Positions 11,033-23,159 of a DNA stretch of 64,000 nt are shown one piece after another (positions within the stretch are counted from its first letter, which is position 1; each line of letters starts with the position of its first letter). Source of the DNA: Nissolia schottii (lineage: Eukaryota > Streptophyta > Magnoliopsida > Fabales > Fabaceae); NCBI GenBank assembly GCA_003254905.1, contig QANU01076562.1, positions 385,625-449,624 on the forward strand, read 5' to 3'. A program made the position numbers and the translations under genes. The notes beneath the pieces were generated by a model. It did not search any database. It was not told where the DNA came from and saw nothing but the letters and a program-made list of their open reading frames with translations.

Positions 11033-14000
11033 ATGGAGGATTTGAAGAAGAGAAAGCTGATTGAACCCAAGGACGAGTCTGGTAACGGTGATTCCCACTC
11101 AAAGGAAGAGCTTCGCATCCTCATCGAACCCCTCGCTAAACCCCAGCTCGTCGACCTTCTCGCTAAACTGTCAGTTTCATTTCCTTCTATTCTCTCTCTT
11201 TTTTCCGTCCTTTTTTCTCTTTTCTTGTTCTTCAAGTCCTTTGCTTATTGTGGCTATTTACCAGAGAGAGAGAGAGAAGTTACGTGTTTCATTTTTAAAC
11301 AAGTGGAAGCAATTGGAAAGCCTTGTAATTGTGCTGGATTTTGTTCTGGCCTTTGAAATTGCTGAAACAATAATCTTTTGACTATAGGAAGATCACAATC
11401 TTTAGGAATTAGCTTCTTCACTGTGTCACGGTTGCCATAAACTAGGGAACGCACAATTTTTTGCCCAATTTTTATTTTCGTGATAGTTTTCTTGACTTTA
11501 GGGTGAATATAAACTCATATATATCGTGCTCCACTCATCTGATAACCTTATTGGTCAACCAAATATCTTAGGAGTGATGGTTCGTTTGCTCAGAAATGGT
11601 ACGATAGTACTCTTCTTTCTGTTCATTATTCAGTGAATCATATGAATCATTGATCTTTCATTCCTGCCTTTTTTTTTGGTTTGAAATTCTCGAACTTTAG
11701 CTTTTGCCTCGTTTTATGGGTACACATGAAATTCTGGACTGTCACATTTTCCCCCTTCTCACGTTTAGATTAAGTCTATACTGTGGCTGTCCCACTCTCA
11801 ACATCAGCAATTTGGAGTTGTGGGAACAAAAAGCTTTGCTTCGCAAATGATCTCGCTGATCACATGTTGTTGATCCAATGCCATTTATGATATTTGTTTT
11901 AATTTTGATCAATGTAGTTTTATTAACAAGAAGAAGATATGTAGTTCTAGATTAAATTCAAAATTCAAATCGTAAATGCTTGATTTGTGCAAATTGTCAC
12001 ACCCTGGCATTCTTTTGCCTCAAATACTTAGGACATAGAATCCTCTTTGGGTTGCATGCATGGCTTTTATATGCATTCATGCATTGTGCATTTTTGTAAT
12101 CTTTGAATTGCTAGTCCCTTCTGCTTGCTTGTGTGCTTGTATTCACTGACAACGGGCCATAAAAGTATTACTCCCACTTGTATGCTGTGTGATTGACCAT
12201 GTGCATATTTGTTTGTTTGCATGTTGTGGCATAAAGAGGGTCCCAATATCCTTCAATTGCAGAAGAAATAAAAAGTATTGCAAGTGCAGATCCTGTCCAT
12301 CGAAAGCTTTTTGTTCGTGGCTTGGCCTGGAATACCTCTTCAGAAACTTTGCGTGCTGTGAGTGCATTGATGGTTGTGTTTTGTGTGTCATGCATGTGCT
12401 TGTTTCATGTCACCTGGAATATGTTAGCATGGTTTATTAGTGGAAAGCCAATTTCAATATCACTCAGTTTCTTAATCCACTACTTCTCTCCAATCTCAAG
12501 AGCCAAGACTCTAAAATAAAATTATTCATTCTTTTTACATAGCTTCTTTGAATTCTATTTTAGGCATTTCAAGAGCACGGAGAAATTGAGGAAGGAGCTG
12601 TCATCTATGATAAAGCTACTGGAAAATCCCGTGGCTATGGTTTTATCACTTACAAAAATATGGAATCAACTCAGCATGCCTTGAGAGCACCTAGCAAGTT
12701 AATTGATGTAAGAATTTAGCCTGTTTTCTTGATTTAAATTTAGACCTCCCATTTGAGTTGATGCATGAATCTGCAGTTTAACTTTGGAAACATCATCGCT
12801 TACAGTACATTAAAAAAAAATAAAGCAATTTATAAATGGTGAAAAATAGGAAATTCCTGACTGGACACTTTTGAAAGGGTCCAGCGTAGACAGTTCCCTC
12901 CTTGAGATCCATAACCCCACCCCTTTTGACAAGACTAAAATATGTGTTTCAAATAACAACTTTGTCCCCTAACATCCAAAACATGGAACTTTTGCATGAA
13001 AATTTTCTTGTGTGATGTGTTTTTTTAGGAGAGGAGTATGGTTAGAGATGACTGACCTTTGGTCAGGGTTTGCCCACTTTGCCCAAACATTTGATCTATG
13101 ATGTATCAATTTGCGCACCTGTCTTTTTCCCAATGCTCACTTTGTTTTACATTAAGTTGCCCACCTCTTAATTTTCTGTCATTAGTATTATCGGTAAGTT
13201 TTAATCATGACAAACATTTGGGCTAAGTAACATTTCTGAGCTGAAGATAGATAACCAATATAATACTGGTGGGTTATTAATAGTTTGCACTTGTTTTAAT
13301 TCTTAGGTTGTAGACTTGTAGTTTAGTTGTGTTAAACCGTCTTTTTCTTCCATCTTTGAATCTATACTTTTTGCAATTGTATGTAGCCATCATTGCTCTA
13401 TTCCCATGGTTGATGGGATCTCCTCTTTCAGGGAAGATTGGCTGTCTGTAATTTAGCTTGTGAGGGCCTCAGCGGATCAAGTAGTGCTCCTGATCTTGCC
13501 CAGAGGAAGCTTTATATTGGAAGCTTGTCGCCAGAAGTCACAAGTGAAATGCTGCTAAGCTATTTTTCAAGGCATGGCGAAATAGAGGAAGGTTCAGTTG
13601 CATATGACAAGGATACAAATGAATCACGGTAATAGTAACATACTAACATGCTTTATTTGGGTACAACATTATTTTGTCCAATTGTTTTAGTATAGTCTTT
13701 TACCCGTTTTTCCCTGTACTGATTATTGTTGTATTCCCAACTGTAGTGGCTTTGGCTTTGTTACCTACAAGACAGCAGAAGATGCAAAGAAGGCCATAGA
13801 TGACCCAGAAAAGATTCTTGGGGTAAGCAACATTTAAAAGCAAACACTCATATGAAAGGGGCTTCAGTCTCTAATTTTAGCACACTTGTGAAAAAATCTG
13901 CTTTTGCATGTATTCACTTGAAATTGTCAATTCCTCAATCAAATTACAGTTCATACTACTAGATATTTCATACTGGCTTGTTAGCTGAGTTTCTTATTAT

Positions 14001-14364
14001 TATTGGTTGGTTGCAGGGGAGGAGTATAATTGTAAAATTTGCTGATTCAAACAAGGGTAAAACAAGCCAGCAGCCATTTCCTGCAGGAGTGGTTCCAATG
14101 GCAGCATTACCGATGGCCCCAGGATATGTGCAACCTGGAAAAACTCATTTTGGTGCTACCCCTCCAGTAGGTTACACTTACCCCCAAACTGGTTCACCAT
14201 ATCCTCAATCTTCTTATGTAAGCCCTCCAACCGCACCCTCGCCTTATGCAACACAAGGGCAGCTTCCTTATCCTCCATTTTCTTCCAAGAAAGATCAACT
14301 TGGCTTCTCACCAACTCAACCGCTGGGAATGAACAGCTACCCTTACTACTATCCCAAGCAATGA
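11033..14364 (+). CDS. UBP1-associated protein 2-like RNA-binding protein, two RRMs
   Basis: Six exons join in frame: 11033-11169, 12237-12357, 12564-12707, 13432-13628, 13747-13822, 14017-14364, giving 340 residues. After a short Lys-rich, acidic N-terminus comes RRM1 (RNP2 KLFVRGLAW, RNP1 KSRGYGFITY, about residues 70-145) and RRM2 (RNP2 KLYIGSLSP, RNP1 ESRGFGFVTY, about residues 165-240). The C-terminal third is rich in Pro, Tyr, Gln and Gly and ends in SYPYYYPKQ, a low-complexity tail typical of hnRNP-like proteins. UBA2 proteins are nuclear, interact with the oligouridylate-binding protein UBP1, bind U-rich 3' UTRs and take part in stress, senescence and ABA responses. All introns are GT-AG; the first, about 1.07 kb, ends in an atypical acceptor (ATAAAG) with little pyrimidine tract, but the protein continuity LGSQYPSIAEEI fixes it. 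Shorter than Arabidopsis UBA2a (about 480 residues, from memory). Confidence 0.88.
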
Positions 14365-16500
14365 ATGAATGAATGTATTAAATTGAGCATGGTGATACCA
14401 TTCTGTTCAGTTCTTGTTAGCCTCTAGTTCCAGGCAAATCATCATTTGCTAATTGTAAGGCTCTGCCTTGCATTTTCATTTTTTCTTCCTTCTTTTATTT
14501 TGTTGCAATTTTTGCCTTCTCTTTTGTAGAATTTTGACAGTCTTATTTCTTGTAATACTAGGTCATAAACTCCTGTGACTATAGAGGCTTTTATATCTAT
14601 ATTTTTTTTCCTGATTGTTTATGACAGAAATTTTGTTTTTTAAAACGTTTTTTCCCCAACTGCTGGATGCATTTAGTCAAGGAATTTGAGGTTACAAATC
14701 ATCTGCTAATTCTTGATTTGTTATTTGCTGTCATTGTTATGTTTAGGCGTTTATTTATTTTTTTCCGTCAACATTATTAAGTCAACGTTCACAGAATCAC
14801 AATTCACACGGTCGTTGTCGTAGGCCGTCAATGTAATTCATTAATTAATCCTCCTGTCTCTTCTAACCTGGAGATTGTTCTTTTTATTAAAAGCAGTGAT
14901 ACAACTTTGCCGGTTGCCCATATCTAATAGTGTGGAAAAAAGAGTGAATCTTATGTACACAATGTTATGTTTGCATTACTAACTCCTTTAACAATGTCAT
15001 TAGAATGGTTAAGATATCGATTTAAATATTAAAATATTATGATTGTATTATTTTAAAAACGTTAGTAGATCTCATTATTATTACTTGAATTAAATGATTT
15101 TATGATTTAAATCATGTTACATTTTTATGTTTTATGTTTTTATTTTGCTTTTCGATCTTACGTAAGGTTTCAATTTGATAACCTTGATTAGAACTAGTGG
15201 GCCTTGATAGACACAAAACATGGAGAAAGCGAGTGTTAGGGGAGGCTGTTACGGATAGTGTGGTGTCTGAAGTTCTTGCTGCTTTTGTTTTGGATGCTGT
15301 TGTTAGCCGAAGGTGCTGCATGGGTACAGTTTTCTGTCCAGTGAATTGTTTGTGCTGGTAGTGTAGACTTGGCTATTGAATTAATGCTGTTGCGGATCAG
15401 GTTTGTTTGTGCCATGTGGACTTGAATCTGTTGCTGGAACAAAATTGAAGCATGAGTTTGTTGAGGTGATAAGATTGTTTGGGGCAGAAATTGGGAACTG
15501 GAATTATTGTATGCTCTTAGTATGGTTTTAGGTGTATTTTTTATTTATGGGGTGTTTTTGGGTATCTTAAATTATTTGGATTAGGTACTATTTTTTCTCT
15601 CTAAAAACGATATGTTTATCTTATTTAGTTTTTTTTATGAGATTTTTAATGAGGTTCTTCTCTTGTTAGTTTATTTGGTGGATTTAGAAAATATATGGAA
15701 GGTAATCGTTTTTTAGGTTTTATTTTGCTTGTTCTTCTATTCCCGTTTGTTCGGGTTGCACATTACATTCTCTAAAACTACTCATAAAAAAAGGTGAGAT
15801 ATAAATATGGTAATGATAGTTATATTTTATTTTAAAAAATGTTTAAATAAGTTTGGAACTCAAAAGTTAATTAAATTTTTAAAGATTAAAAAATGGTTAT
15901 ATTTTGTATCCGCTTTAACTACGCTAATATACCCATCGGCTTTATAACCGCTTTTTTTTTTTCACAATTTTGTTTTTCGTTTTACTCCTTTACTAGTATA
16001 TTGCAAATCAATTATTTTGGATAAATTTGTAAATTTAACACCCCCATTAACTGCTGATGTTTTAACTCACACTTCCTTAAGCAGTTTTCCAATCTTAATA
16101 ACATGCCTATCATACCTCTCATATAGAGTGTAAATAAAAAAGATATTTTATAGTTACAATTTACAAAACAATTCCATGTGAAATGCTTGCCCCAAACTCT
16201 ACACTCCACTAGTTAATATATAGTATAGATAAAATAAAATAGAAAAATGTCAATAAATCAAATTTAGATGATACATCTATACATAACACGTTATTAACAT
16301 ACATGTATGAAAGTACATCCCATGCAATTGAACAAAAACACTTCATATTTGTCGTTACTGTAGCACGGATTTTATTTTTTTCTTTCTCTAAACATCTATG
16401 GGTGACATCAATGTTTTTATTGACAAGGGGTGACATCAATGTTTGTGGGCTTTGGGCTTGGGTGAATGTTCATCATCATCACATCACATCAGACGCACAC
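14365..16500. other. Intergenic between RRM gene and mTERF gene
   Basis: The first 300 bases hold the probable 3' UTR of the RRM gene. The remainder has no recognised gene. The stretch 15130-15540 is less AT-rich than its surroundings (TTGCTG and GTGTTG motifs) and may be a decayed transposon, but no motif supports this. Confidence 0.35.
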
Positions 16501-16506
16501 TCAGAA

Positions 16507-16749
16507 ATGGAGGAACAGAGCCCTTCATTCTGCTCCCCACTCCTCTGCTCGCCGATCGATCCTCTCATCGGCGGCGACGGCTCTTCCTACTCGTTACACC
16601 TCTTTTTCCGTTTATACCTTCCAACTTCAACTGAACCTTCCCCTTTTCACTCTACGCAAAACGGCGCCGTATCCCCTCCTCTCTTTCGCCATAACTACAA
16701 TCCTCCTCAAGTTTCAAACTTTCATCCCCGCAACCCCTCTTTTCCATAA
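16507..16749 (+). other. Possible upstream ORF in the mTERF leader (80 codons)
   Basis: An ATG at 16507 opens an 80-codon frame (MEEQSPSFCSPLLCSPIDP...) that ends with TAA at 16747-16749, 16 bases before the ATG I chose for the mTERF protein. If transcription starts upstream of 16507, ribosomes would meet this frame first. Composition is Ser/Pro-rich, as often seen in chance frames of C-rich leaders. It overlaps, in another frame, the N-terminal extension that would exist if mTERF began at 16466. Confidence 0.25.
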
Positions 16750-16765
16750 CCCATTGGTACCCACG

Positions 16766-18496
16766 ATGACCCATTTTCGAAAACTCCCATTTACACAGTT
16801 CCTTTCCAAAATTTCCCAAACCCGTCTTAAACCCTCACAAAACCCTAGATTCCACAGCACAAAAATTGCACCCCAATCCGCACCACAAAACCCCGATTCC
16901 AAGTTCCCAATGAAGGCCAGAAGAGAAGCGCAAGCCGCATTGCTCGAGTACCTTCACTCTACGCGGAGCTTGCAGTTCCTTGACGCAGACAACATGTGCA
17001 AAAACTCGCCTTTTTTCCTCCACGACCTTCTGAAGAGGGTTCTTCCGAGGAAGGAGAATCTCGATGATGGTGGCGGCGTCGGCGGCAGTGACATCAAGAA
17101 ATCGATCTCGCGTTACCTTCGTTACCACCCCATCAACGAGTTCGAGCCATTTTTTGAGAGCACGGGTTTGAGGCCTTTTGAGTACTTGCCCCTTCTTCCA
17201 AGGGACATGATCTTCCTAAACGACGATCACCTCTTGATGGAGAATTACCACACTCTGTGTAACTACGGTATTCCCAGGAACAAGATGGGGAAGATATTCA
17301 AGGAGGCACCTCAGATTTTTAGGTATGAAAATGGGGTTTTGGGTTCCAAGCTTGAGGCTTATGAGAAGCTTGGCATTGATTCTTCTATTTTGGCTAAGGT
17401 GGTTACTATGAAACCCGGGCTTTTGGTTGGGGATGTTGACTTTGGTTTTGTGAAAGTTGTGGAGAAGTTGAAGGGTTTTGTTGCTGAGAATGGTAGCGGT
17501 TGGATTGAGGAGAATTTGTTGGTTTGGGATTGTTGTTGTAATTGGGGGCTTATGCTTGAGCTCTTGTGCTTGCTTGAAGAGGGTTACAAAGGCGAGCAAC
17601 AGTTATTAGGCGAGTTGATTGGCCAGCACCCTTGTATTGTTTTTGAGGATTCTGGGGGTAGGACATTGTCCCTCATCGGGTACTTGTTGAAATTTGGGTT
17701 GCCTGTGGACCAGGTATCTCTCATGTTTCTGGAATTTCCGCAAATTGGGATCGGGAAGTTTTTGTCGAATTTGAGGCAGTGTTTTATGCTACTGTGTGAT
17801 ATTGAGATGGAGGCTGCGGAGATTGGCAAGATTTTCCAGTCTCAGCCCATGTTGATGGGCTCCCTCTCTATGAAGAAAACTAATAGTTTGCTCGGTTGCT
17901 TGAAAGTCGGCAAGAAAAGGCTGTGTAAGTTCTTGCAGGATAATCCGCAAGAGATGAAGAATTGGGTTCTGGGGAAGAAGATTGAGCCTCTGGCGACCTC
18001 CGATGAAGAGCAAAAATCAAAGGCGCTTAAGACAGAGTTCTTGTTGAGCTTGGGATATGGGGTGACCTCGGAGGAAATGGAAAAGGCATTTAAGCTGTTC
18101 AGAGGTAAGGGAGCTGAGCTTCAGGAGAGATTCGATTTTTTAGTTAGAGTCGGCTTGGATTGTGAGGACGTTCGCAAGATGATTAATGTTGCCCCTCAGA
18201 TTCTTAATCAGACCACGGATAGGATCAACATGAAAATCGAGTTTCTTGTAAACAAAGGATATCCTATTTCAAGTTTAGTGAATTTCCCATCGTTTCTTTC
18301 CTACACACCTGGTAGAGTAAAGCTTAGGTTATCAATGTATAGTTGGCTCGTACACCATGGAGCTGCAGACCCAGGGCTTGCTTTGAGCACTTTAATTGCG
18401 TGCTCAGAGAAAATATTCGTACAGCAGTATGTAAATCGGCACCCGTCTGGTCCTCAAGCTTGGAAGGATTTCAAATCAGAATCTGAGAATTCATAG
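16766..18496 (+). CDS. mTERF-family organellar transcription/RNA factor
   Basis: One uninterrupted exon encodes 576 residues from the ATG at 16766. The first 40 residues (MTHFRKLPFTQFLSK..., rich in Arg, Lys, Ser and poor in acids) look like an organelle, probably mitochondrial, presequence. From about residue 49 (MKARREAQAALLEYLH) the conserved body begins, with repeated mTERF helices of the form GIPRNKMGKIFKEAPQIF, LGIDSSILAKVVTMKPGLL, LPVDQVSLMFLEFPQIG and VGLDCEDVRKMINVAPQIL, each with the Pro near the motif end. mTERF proteins form an alpha-helical superhelix that binds nucleic acid and acts in organelle transcription, splicing or translation. Resemblance to Arabidopsis SHOT1/mTERF18 is suspected but from memory. 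The frame stays open upstream to an ATG at 16466, which would add 100 residues; that extension looks like translated leader, so I prefer 16766. Intronless structure is common in plant mTERF genes. Confidence 0.87.
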   Translation: MTHFRKLPFTQFLSKISQTRLKPSQNPRFHSTKIAPQSAPQNPDSKFPMKARREAQAALLEYLHSTRSLQFLDADNMCKNSPFFLHDLLKRVLPRKENLDDGGGVGGSDIKKSISRYLRYHPINEFEPFFESTGLRPFEYLPLLPRDMIFLNDDHLLMENYHTLCNYGIPRNKMGKIFKEAPQIFRYENGVLGSKLEAYEKLGIDSSILAKVVTMKPGLLVGDVDFGFVKVVEKLKGFVAENGSGWIEENLLVWDCCCNWGLMLELLCLLEEGYKGEQQLLGELIGQHPCIVFEDSGGRTLSLIGYLLKFGLPVDQVSLMFLEFPQIGIGKFLSNLRQCFMLLCDIEMEAAEIGKIFQSQPMLMGSLSMKKTNSLLGCLKVGKKRLCKFLQDNPQEMKNWVLGKKIEPLATSDEEQKSKALKTEFLLSLGYGVTSEEMEKAFKLFRGKGAELQERFDFLVRVGLDCEDVRKMINVAPQILNQTTDRINMKIEFLVNKGYPISSLVNFPSFLSYTPGRVKLRLSMYSWLVHHGAADPGLALSTLIACSEKIFVQQYVNRHPSGPQAWKDFKSESENS

Positions 18497-20160
18497 CAAC
18501 ATACATTCCCTTCAAAGCTGGCTGATATCATTGTGTTTCTGGCAGTATGTTTTTGGTTCAGATCATTATGGTTTTTCTCCTGTCAAGGATGATTGAACTC
18601 CAAGTTGTATTCTGAGTACATTACTTCGAGTTGACTTGGCTATTAGAAATAGTGCACACATTATGATTAGTCCAATTGAAGATTAGGTATGCTTATAGGC
18701 CATGAAACCAACACGTACCAAGTAAAGAATAGCAAGTCACTTGAAAACCATTATTGCTGATTGCTGATTGCTGGTTGCTGATGTTTCTGACATGTCTTGT
18801 AGTAGATGGAAGAAGGTTGACTAGTTTTGTTGTTGAAGCCATGATATTCTTCACCTTGTATGTAAGGTACCCACTGAAATCAAGACAAGCAGGTTTATTG
18901 GGTTGAAGGCTATCAATAATGTTAACATGACTTTTTCTTCCCTAGAAAACTGCAAGAGATTTGTAGTATTTGTTACATGATATTTTTGAACTACATGATA
19001 TTTTTGAACAAGTATTGTGGTTGTATAGGTGGAAGAATCATAAGGTGATAATATCAAAATGTGGCAGGGAACTCATGTTGCATTTAGTGGAATCTTGTAC
19101 TACTCTATGTCACTCTGTGCCACAATCTGGTGATATGTCCCCCACCCCACCCATTTTTATTATGTTTAAACGATCTAAGGGCATGGGTGACTCAGAATTA
19201 GGTTCCAGCATCACCCCTCAAAACAGTCGAATAATATAGCAAGAATATATCAACCCTTTTGAATGAGTAACAAGACATTGTGATTTGGGAACGACGCAAG
19301 ACAAATAATTGATCATAATTAGCATTTGGTCTGGTGACAATTTTTGTTGTTGTTAGACTATTGACAAAATTATTGAAAAGAAGTAATATTTTTGTTGTGG
19401 TTTGTTTATTAATATAGTTTGAAAGTAAGCCAAACATGGTTTGTTTGACAGAGTTAGTAAGACATGAGCTCGTATCTCACAAGGATTTTCTGGTATTGTA
19501 AGTACTTTTATAATATTCAAAGAGTTTGCATATCTTATTTCTGGTAAGATTAACTATGCTGAAAGTATTTAAATTTTTGGTTTATTGAAAAATAGAAAAA
19601 CAATAAGATATATAAAGGCATTGTCTTTACTCAGGTAGTAGTTGTCTACCATGCTTAATATTGAGGAAATCAGCGACATTGAACTATTAGTGGGTCATGA
19701 TTCCTGCACAGGATTGGTTAGAATTTCTGCCTTGCTTGGGCAAAAAAGTTCCATGCATTCAAATGCAATCTCTAAAGCAACCGAATTTTACTTTTAACTA
19801 AACCAACCACCGTTCATATCCCCAACTTTGCAATCCCATACTAGGCTTACGTGGCTACCCTTAATTGTCCATTTTATAGGCACTGAAAATTTTTCAAATT
19901 CACCACCTTCCCTTCTTTCTTAAGCAGATGATTAAAGATTGGACTCTCAACTTGGGACTCGTTAAACGGTATCATTACCAATCGATCCATGGCCCCATGG
20001 CGGGTCCAACTTTCAATTATATTCTATATATTTGTTAAATTTCATAAAATTTTACTTTAGGACGAAGTTACTAGTACTAATACTATATTATCACCAATCA
20101 ATAGTAGTGTTAATTATAAAAAAAATTGATTTAGTTAACAAACTATAATGTTTTTCTTTT
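18497..20160. other. 3' flank and intergenic DNA
   Basis: Probable 3' UTR of the mTERF gene in the first 300-400 bases, including a short tandem repeat of TGCTGATTGCTGATTGCTGGTTGCTGAT form at about 18754-18783 and a duplicated 'catgatatttttgaa' at 18976-19010. The rest holds no gene I can recognise. Confidence 0.4.
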
Positions 20161-20189
20161 TCTTCGGAAGAAATTACAACAAATGCTAC

Positions 20190-20690
20190 ACCCTTGTAAA
20201 CTCATGGAGTCTCAATAAACTCAAATCATAAACTCGTAAGAGTTTACATACGTAATTTTTTTTGTTATAAGTAATATAATTAAAAAATAAACATGATTAA
20301 ATATTATATTCAAAATTAAAATTGAATAATATTAATTTTAAATTAAATTAATTAAAGAAATATTATAAAATACACATTAATGCATTCCACTTAATTATTA
20401 TATCATACTTTATTCTGTACATGTATTATTTTATAATTCGATAAAACATAGCTCAATTATAATAAATATATAAAATTAGCTTAATAAACTCATTAGATAT
20501 TGTCTAACATAAACAAAGGCAAGTAAGTATCTAACAAAGTTACAAAATATGTACATTTTGAGGTAAACTATGTAAATTTTAATTCGTAAACTCGTTCGTA
20601 CAGAATTTATATGAGTGTTAACTCATTTTGTCTAATAAAATCATAAACTCATAAGAGTTTACTGGGTAACTTGAGAGTTTAAAAATTATG
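20190..20690. repeat. AT-rich element with repeated TAAACTC / GAGTTTA motifs
   Basis: The heptamer TAAACTC or its complement occurs at least eight times: near 20197, 20216, 20230-20246 (as the palindrome AAACTCGTAAGAGTTTA), 20486, 20585, 20645-20661 (palindrome AAACTCATAAGAGTTTA) and 20670-20680. The copies concentrate at the two ends of a 500-bp AT-rich block. Subterminal short repeats of this kind are typical of non-autonomous DNA transposons where transposase binds, but I find no clear target duplication. Confidence 0.4.
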
Positions 20691-21092
20691 CCTTCGGATG
20701 TATAGACATCATAATCATTTCTAAAAAATGGATGGATGCCCATAGGAGGCTCCTCCAGAATAACCATACAATTGTCACCCATATATAGCCAATAACCCTC
20801 ATCTTAGCTAGGAAGTTCGCACTCAAATTCGCTTCTTGCAGAACATGGTGAATAGAGACCATCCAATCCTTTCGAGTCCAATCCTAAATGTCCATTACCA
20901 CATGAAGAGAGTTAACCTTTGAATGAATTAGCTGAACAACCTTCGAAAAATCAATTTCGCAAACCATACGTCGGTGCCCTCTATCCCAAACTAGTTGGAG
21001 ACCCCTACGAATTGCCACAAGCTTTGCCATCAAATCATTATCCATACCAGTAGAGCCATGAAACCCATACCACTAAGTTCAGTCATCACAAC
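20690..21092 (-). mobile_element. LINE (non-LTR retrotransposon) RNase H domain remnant, 3' part
   Basis: Read on the minus strand, 20700-21080 encodes WYGFHGSTGM, MAKLVAIRRGLQLVWDRGHR, MVCEIDFSKVVQLI, DWTRKDWMVSIHHVLQEANL and SANFLAKM, interrupted by stops. This is the C-terminal RNase H-like domain of plant LINEs (pattern AEL.AI..GL.LAW..G, E.D...VV.LI, REAN..ADFLA). It is a decayed remnant. The domain is split by the solo LTR that follows: its first strand (GGLIR) continues beyond the LTR at 21813-21840. Confidence 0.7.
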
Positions 21093-21807
21093 TGTTACGG
21101 ACTAAAAACTAGGGTCGGAGAGCTCTAACCCTCTAAGAGAGAGAGGAGCTCGCATCCCCTAAAAGGCCTAAAGGGTCCAACCCACTAAGGAGCAGAAGAG
21201 GCTCTTCCTACCTGGTCAGACCGGCCCAAAGAGAGGGAGCCTCATGGCACTTAGAGGAGGAGAAGGTCGTAGGCCCAAAGGCTCCGAACCCCGTCCGGCC
21301 CAACAAGGCTAAGAGGAGGTAGCGGCGACCTCTCCTCCCCAGTCCGCAACCGACTCCTAGATAAGCGGGAAAAGATAAACCAGGGAGCGGATAGACAAAC
21401 CCCCTCTCTTTATCTCTATCTTACCTCTATCTTTGCACTCTAACCTCACTTATAAAAGCACACGACCCCTCAGGTCATCAGGTACCTCTCATTCTCCTCT
21501 TAGAGAACTCTCCTAATCCCTGTGCTTACTTGAGCGTCGGAGTGCCTTTGCAGGTACACCCCACCGCCGTGCTCTCTCCGAAAGGAACCCGCTCGAAGCT
21601 TCCGTCCGAGCCTCCGAACCCGCTCGGAGCCCTCATCCAGACCTCCAAACCCGCTCGGAGCTCTCGTCCAAGCCTCCGAACCCGCTCGGAGCTCTCATCC
21701 AGGCCTCCGAACCCGCTTGGAGCTTTCACCCCTAGCCTTTAAGTTTCCGTCAAGGCGCCTTCCTCACCCATTCAGGTAACCCAGTACCCTATACGAATTA
21801 CTTGCGA
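21093..21807 (+). mobile_element. Solo LTR inserted in the LINE remnant (sense +)
   Basis: The element begins TGTTACGGAC at 21093 and is flanked by the 5-bp duplication ACAAC (21088-21092 and 21808-21812). Removing the element and one ACAAC restores the LINE frame GGLIRRCDD, which independently supports the boundaries. It is GC-rich compared with its surroundings, has a TATA box (TATAAAAG at 21451) followed by a leader-like region, and carries a tandem array (about 33-34-bp period, roughly four units, core CCTCCGAACCCGCTCGGAGC) at 21590-21730. No internal retrotransposon genes follow, so this is a solo LTR left by recombination. The last bases are GA instead of the usual CA. A related copy in the opposite orientation lies at 26002-26728. 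Confidence 0.8.
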
Positions 21808-22000
21808 ACAACGACGAATCAACCCACCCACATGTTGGGAGTCAACTGTAAGTATAAAAAAAGTCTCTTATTAGTTGGTGACGAACTAAGTGAGATGTAT
21901 ATAAGAGAGAAGATTCATAAACTCATTACCTCAAGATTTTTTGTCAAGATGTAGCGTTAAACCCGCTTGTGTAGTTTCTCACTGAGCACACAAGCCTGAC
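21808..22000 (-). mobile_element. LINE remnant, upstream segment beyond the LTR insertion
   Basis: Minus-strand reading directly across the solo LTR gives GGLIRR next to the duplicated ACAAC, matching the beginning of the LINE RNase H fold. Beyond about 21850 the sequence is too decayed to translate; the left boundary of the LINE is therefore uncertain. Confidence 0.45.
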
Positions 22001-23100
22001 CCGAATTCTCAAAGAAGCTTCCATTAGCAAATAAGGGGTTTCTTATTATTAAATGGTGTATTTAATTTTGATGTATTTTTAGTTTAAAAGTTTTTGCATT
22101 AAAAATATATCAAAATTAATTTTTAAAATATAAATTTATTTTAATTTGTTTAATGTAAAAATTAATATTGTTGTATAATTATAAGAAGAGTTTACAATAA
22201 TATAATATGATAATATAAATTATAATGATAAAACAAATTTAATACCATCAAAATTTAGCATATGATTGAGCAATTTAAATAAAATAAAATAATTTTTATG
22301 CATTTCCAATTAAATGTTTTTATATTAGACTTTGATATCACTATTTTAAAAGTCTACGTAAAAAATTATAATTAGTATGTAGTATAAAAAAAAAGCTTTA
22401 AATTGTCCATACATGTAACTAATGTTTAATATGATTTGAAAGGGAATTATCCAAAAAAGAAAAAAAGGATTTCAAAGATCTTTATATGAAAACGAAAAGA
22501 CAGGTTCAGCCAACAAAATAGAAATGCCAAAATATACAAGTCCTTCTTGACGTCGTATAGTGATGTTTCAAATTGGAATTGAGGTATAATCGTATTCATC
22601 AAGGCATACAACCAAAATACAGTGATTGAAATTGACGTATTGTGTGTCATAAGTATGATTAACTTTTGATACGTGAATTAATTATTAATTTATAAAATAT
22701 CTATACTAATTATGATAAAATTCTATAACTAATAAACATGATAACTTTATATAATTAAAAAAATTATATATACATGTGTAAAATAATTTGATTGGATAAC
22801 CGTATATGTGCATAATAATTAAACTTTTTTTTCCAAAAAGCACGGCAACATTTTTAACAATGTTTTTTAAATATACTTGTATGCCATTTTTAAATCTTAC
22901 AATGAATTAAATTGGTATGAATCTTAATTACTCTCACTACTTTAAAAGTTTTTTCAATCGTGAATAGTAATATTAATGAATAAAAACTAATCTCTATTTT
23001 AATAGGTAAATTAATCTTACTTAACCAAATAAAAAATTTACATTTTTTTATTCCTGAGCAAATGTCATAACAAATAAACCTTTTTCCTATTAAAAAATTA
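22001..23100. other. AT-rich intergenic DNA
   Basis: Very AT-rich sequence with many stops in all frames. No gene, RNA gene or clear terminal repeats seen. Confidence 0.4.
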
Positions 23101-23159
23101 AAAAAAAAAATCTAACCTCTATCTACCTTCTATTTTCTATTTTTTCCTTCTTACTTACT

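Noticed and set aside
16303-16749. 148-codon frame overlapping the mTERF leader
   Set aside because: Only the part from ATG 16507 could matter as an upstream frame; the rest is leader DNA in another frame.
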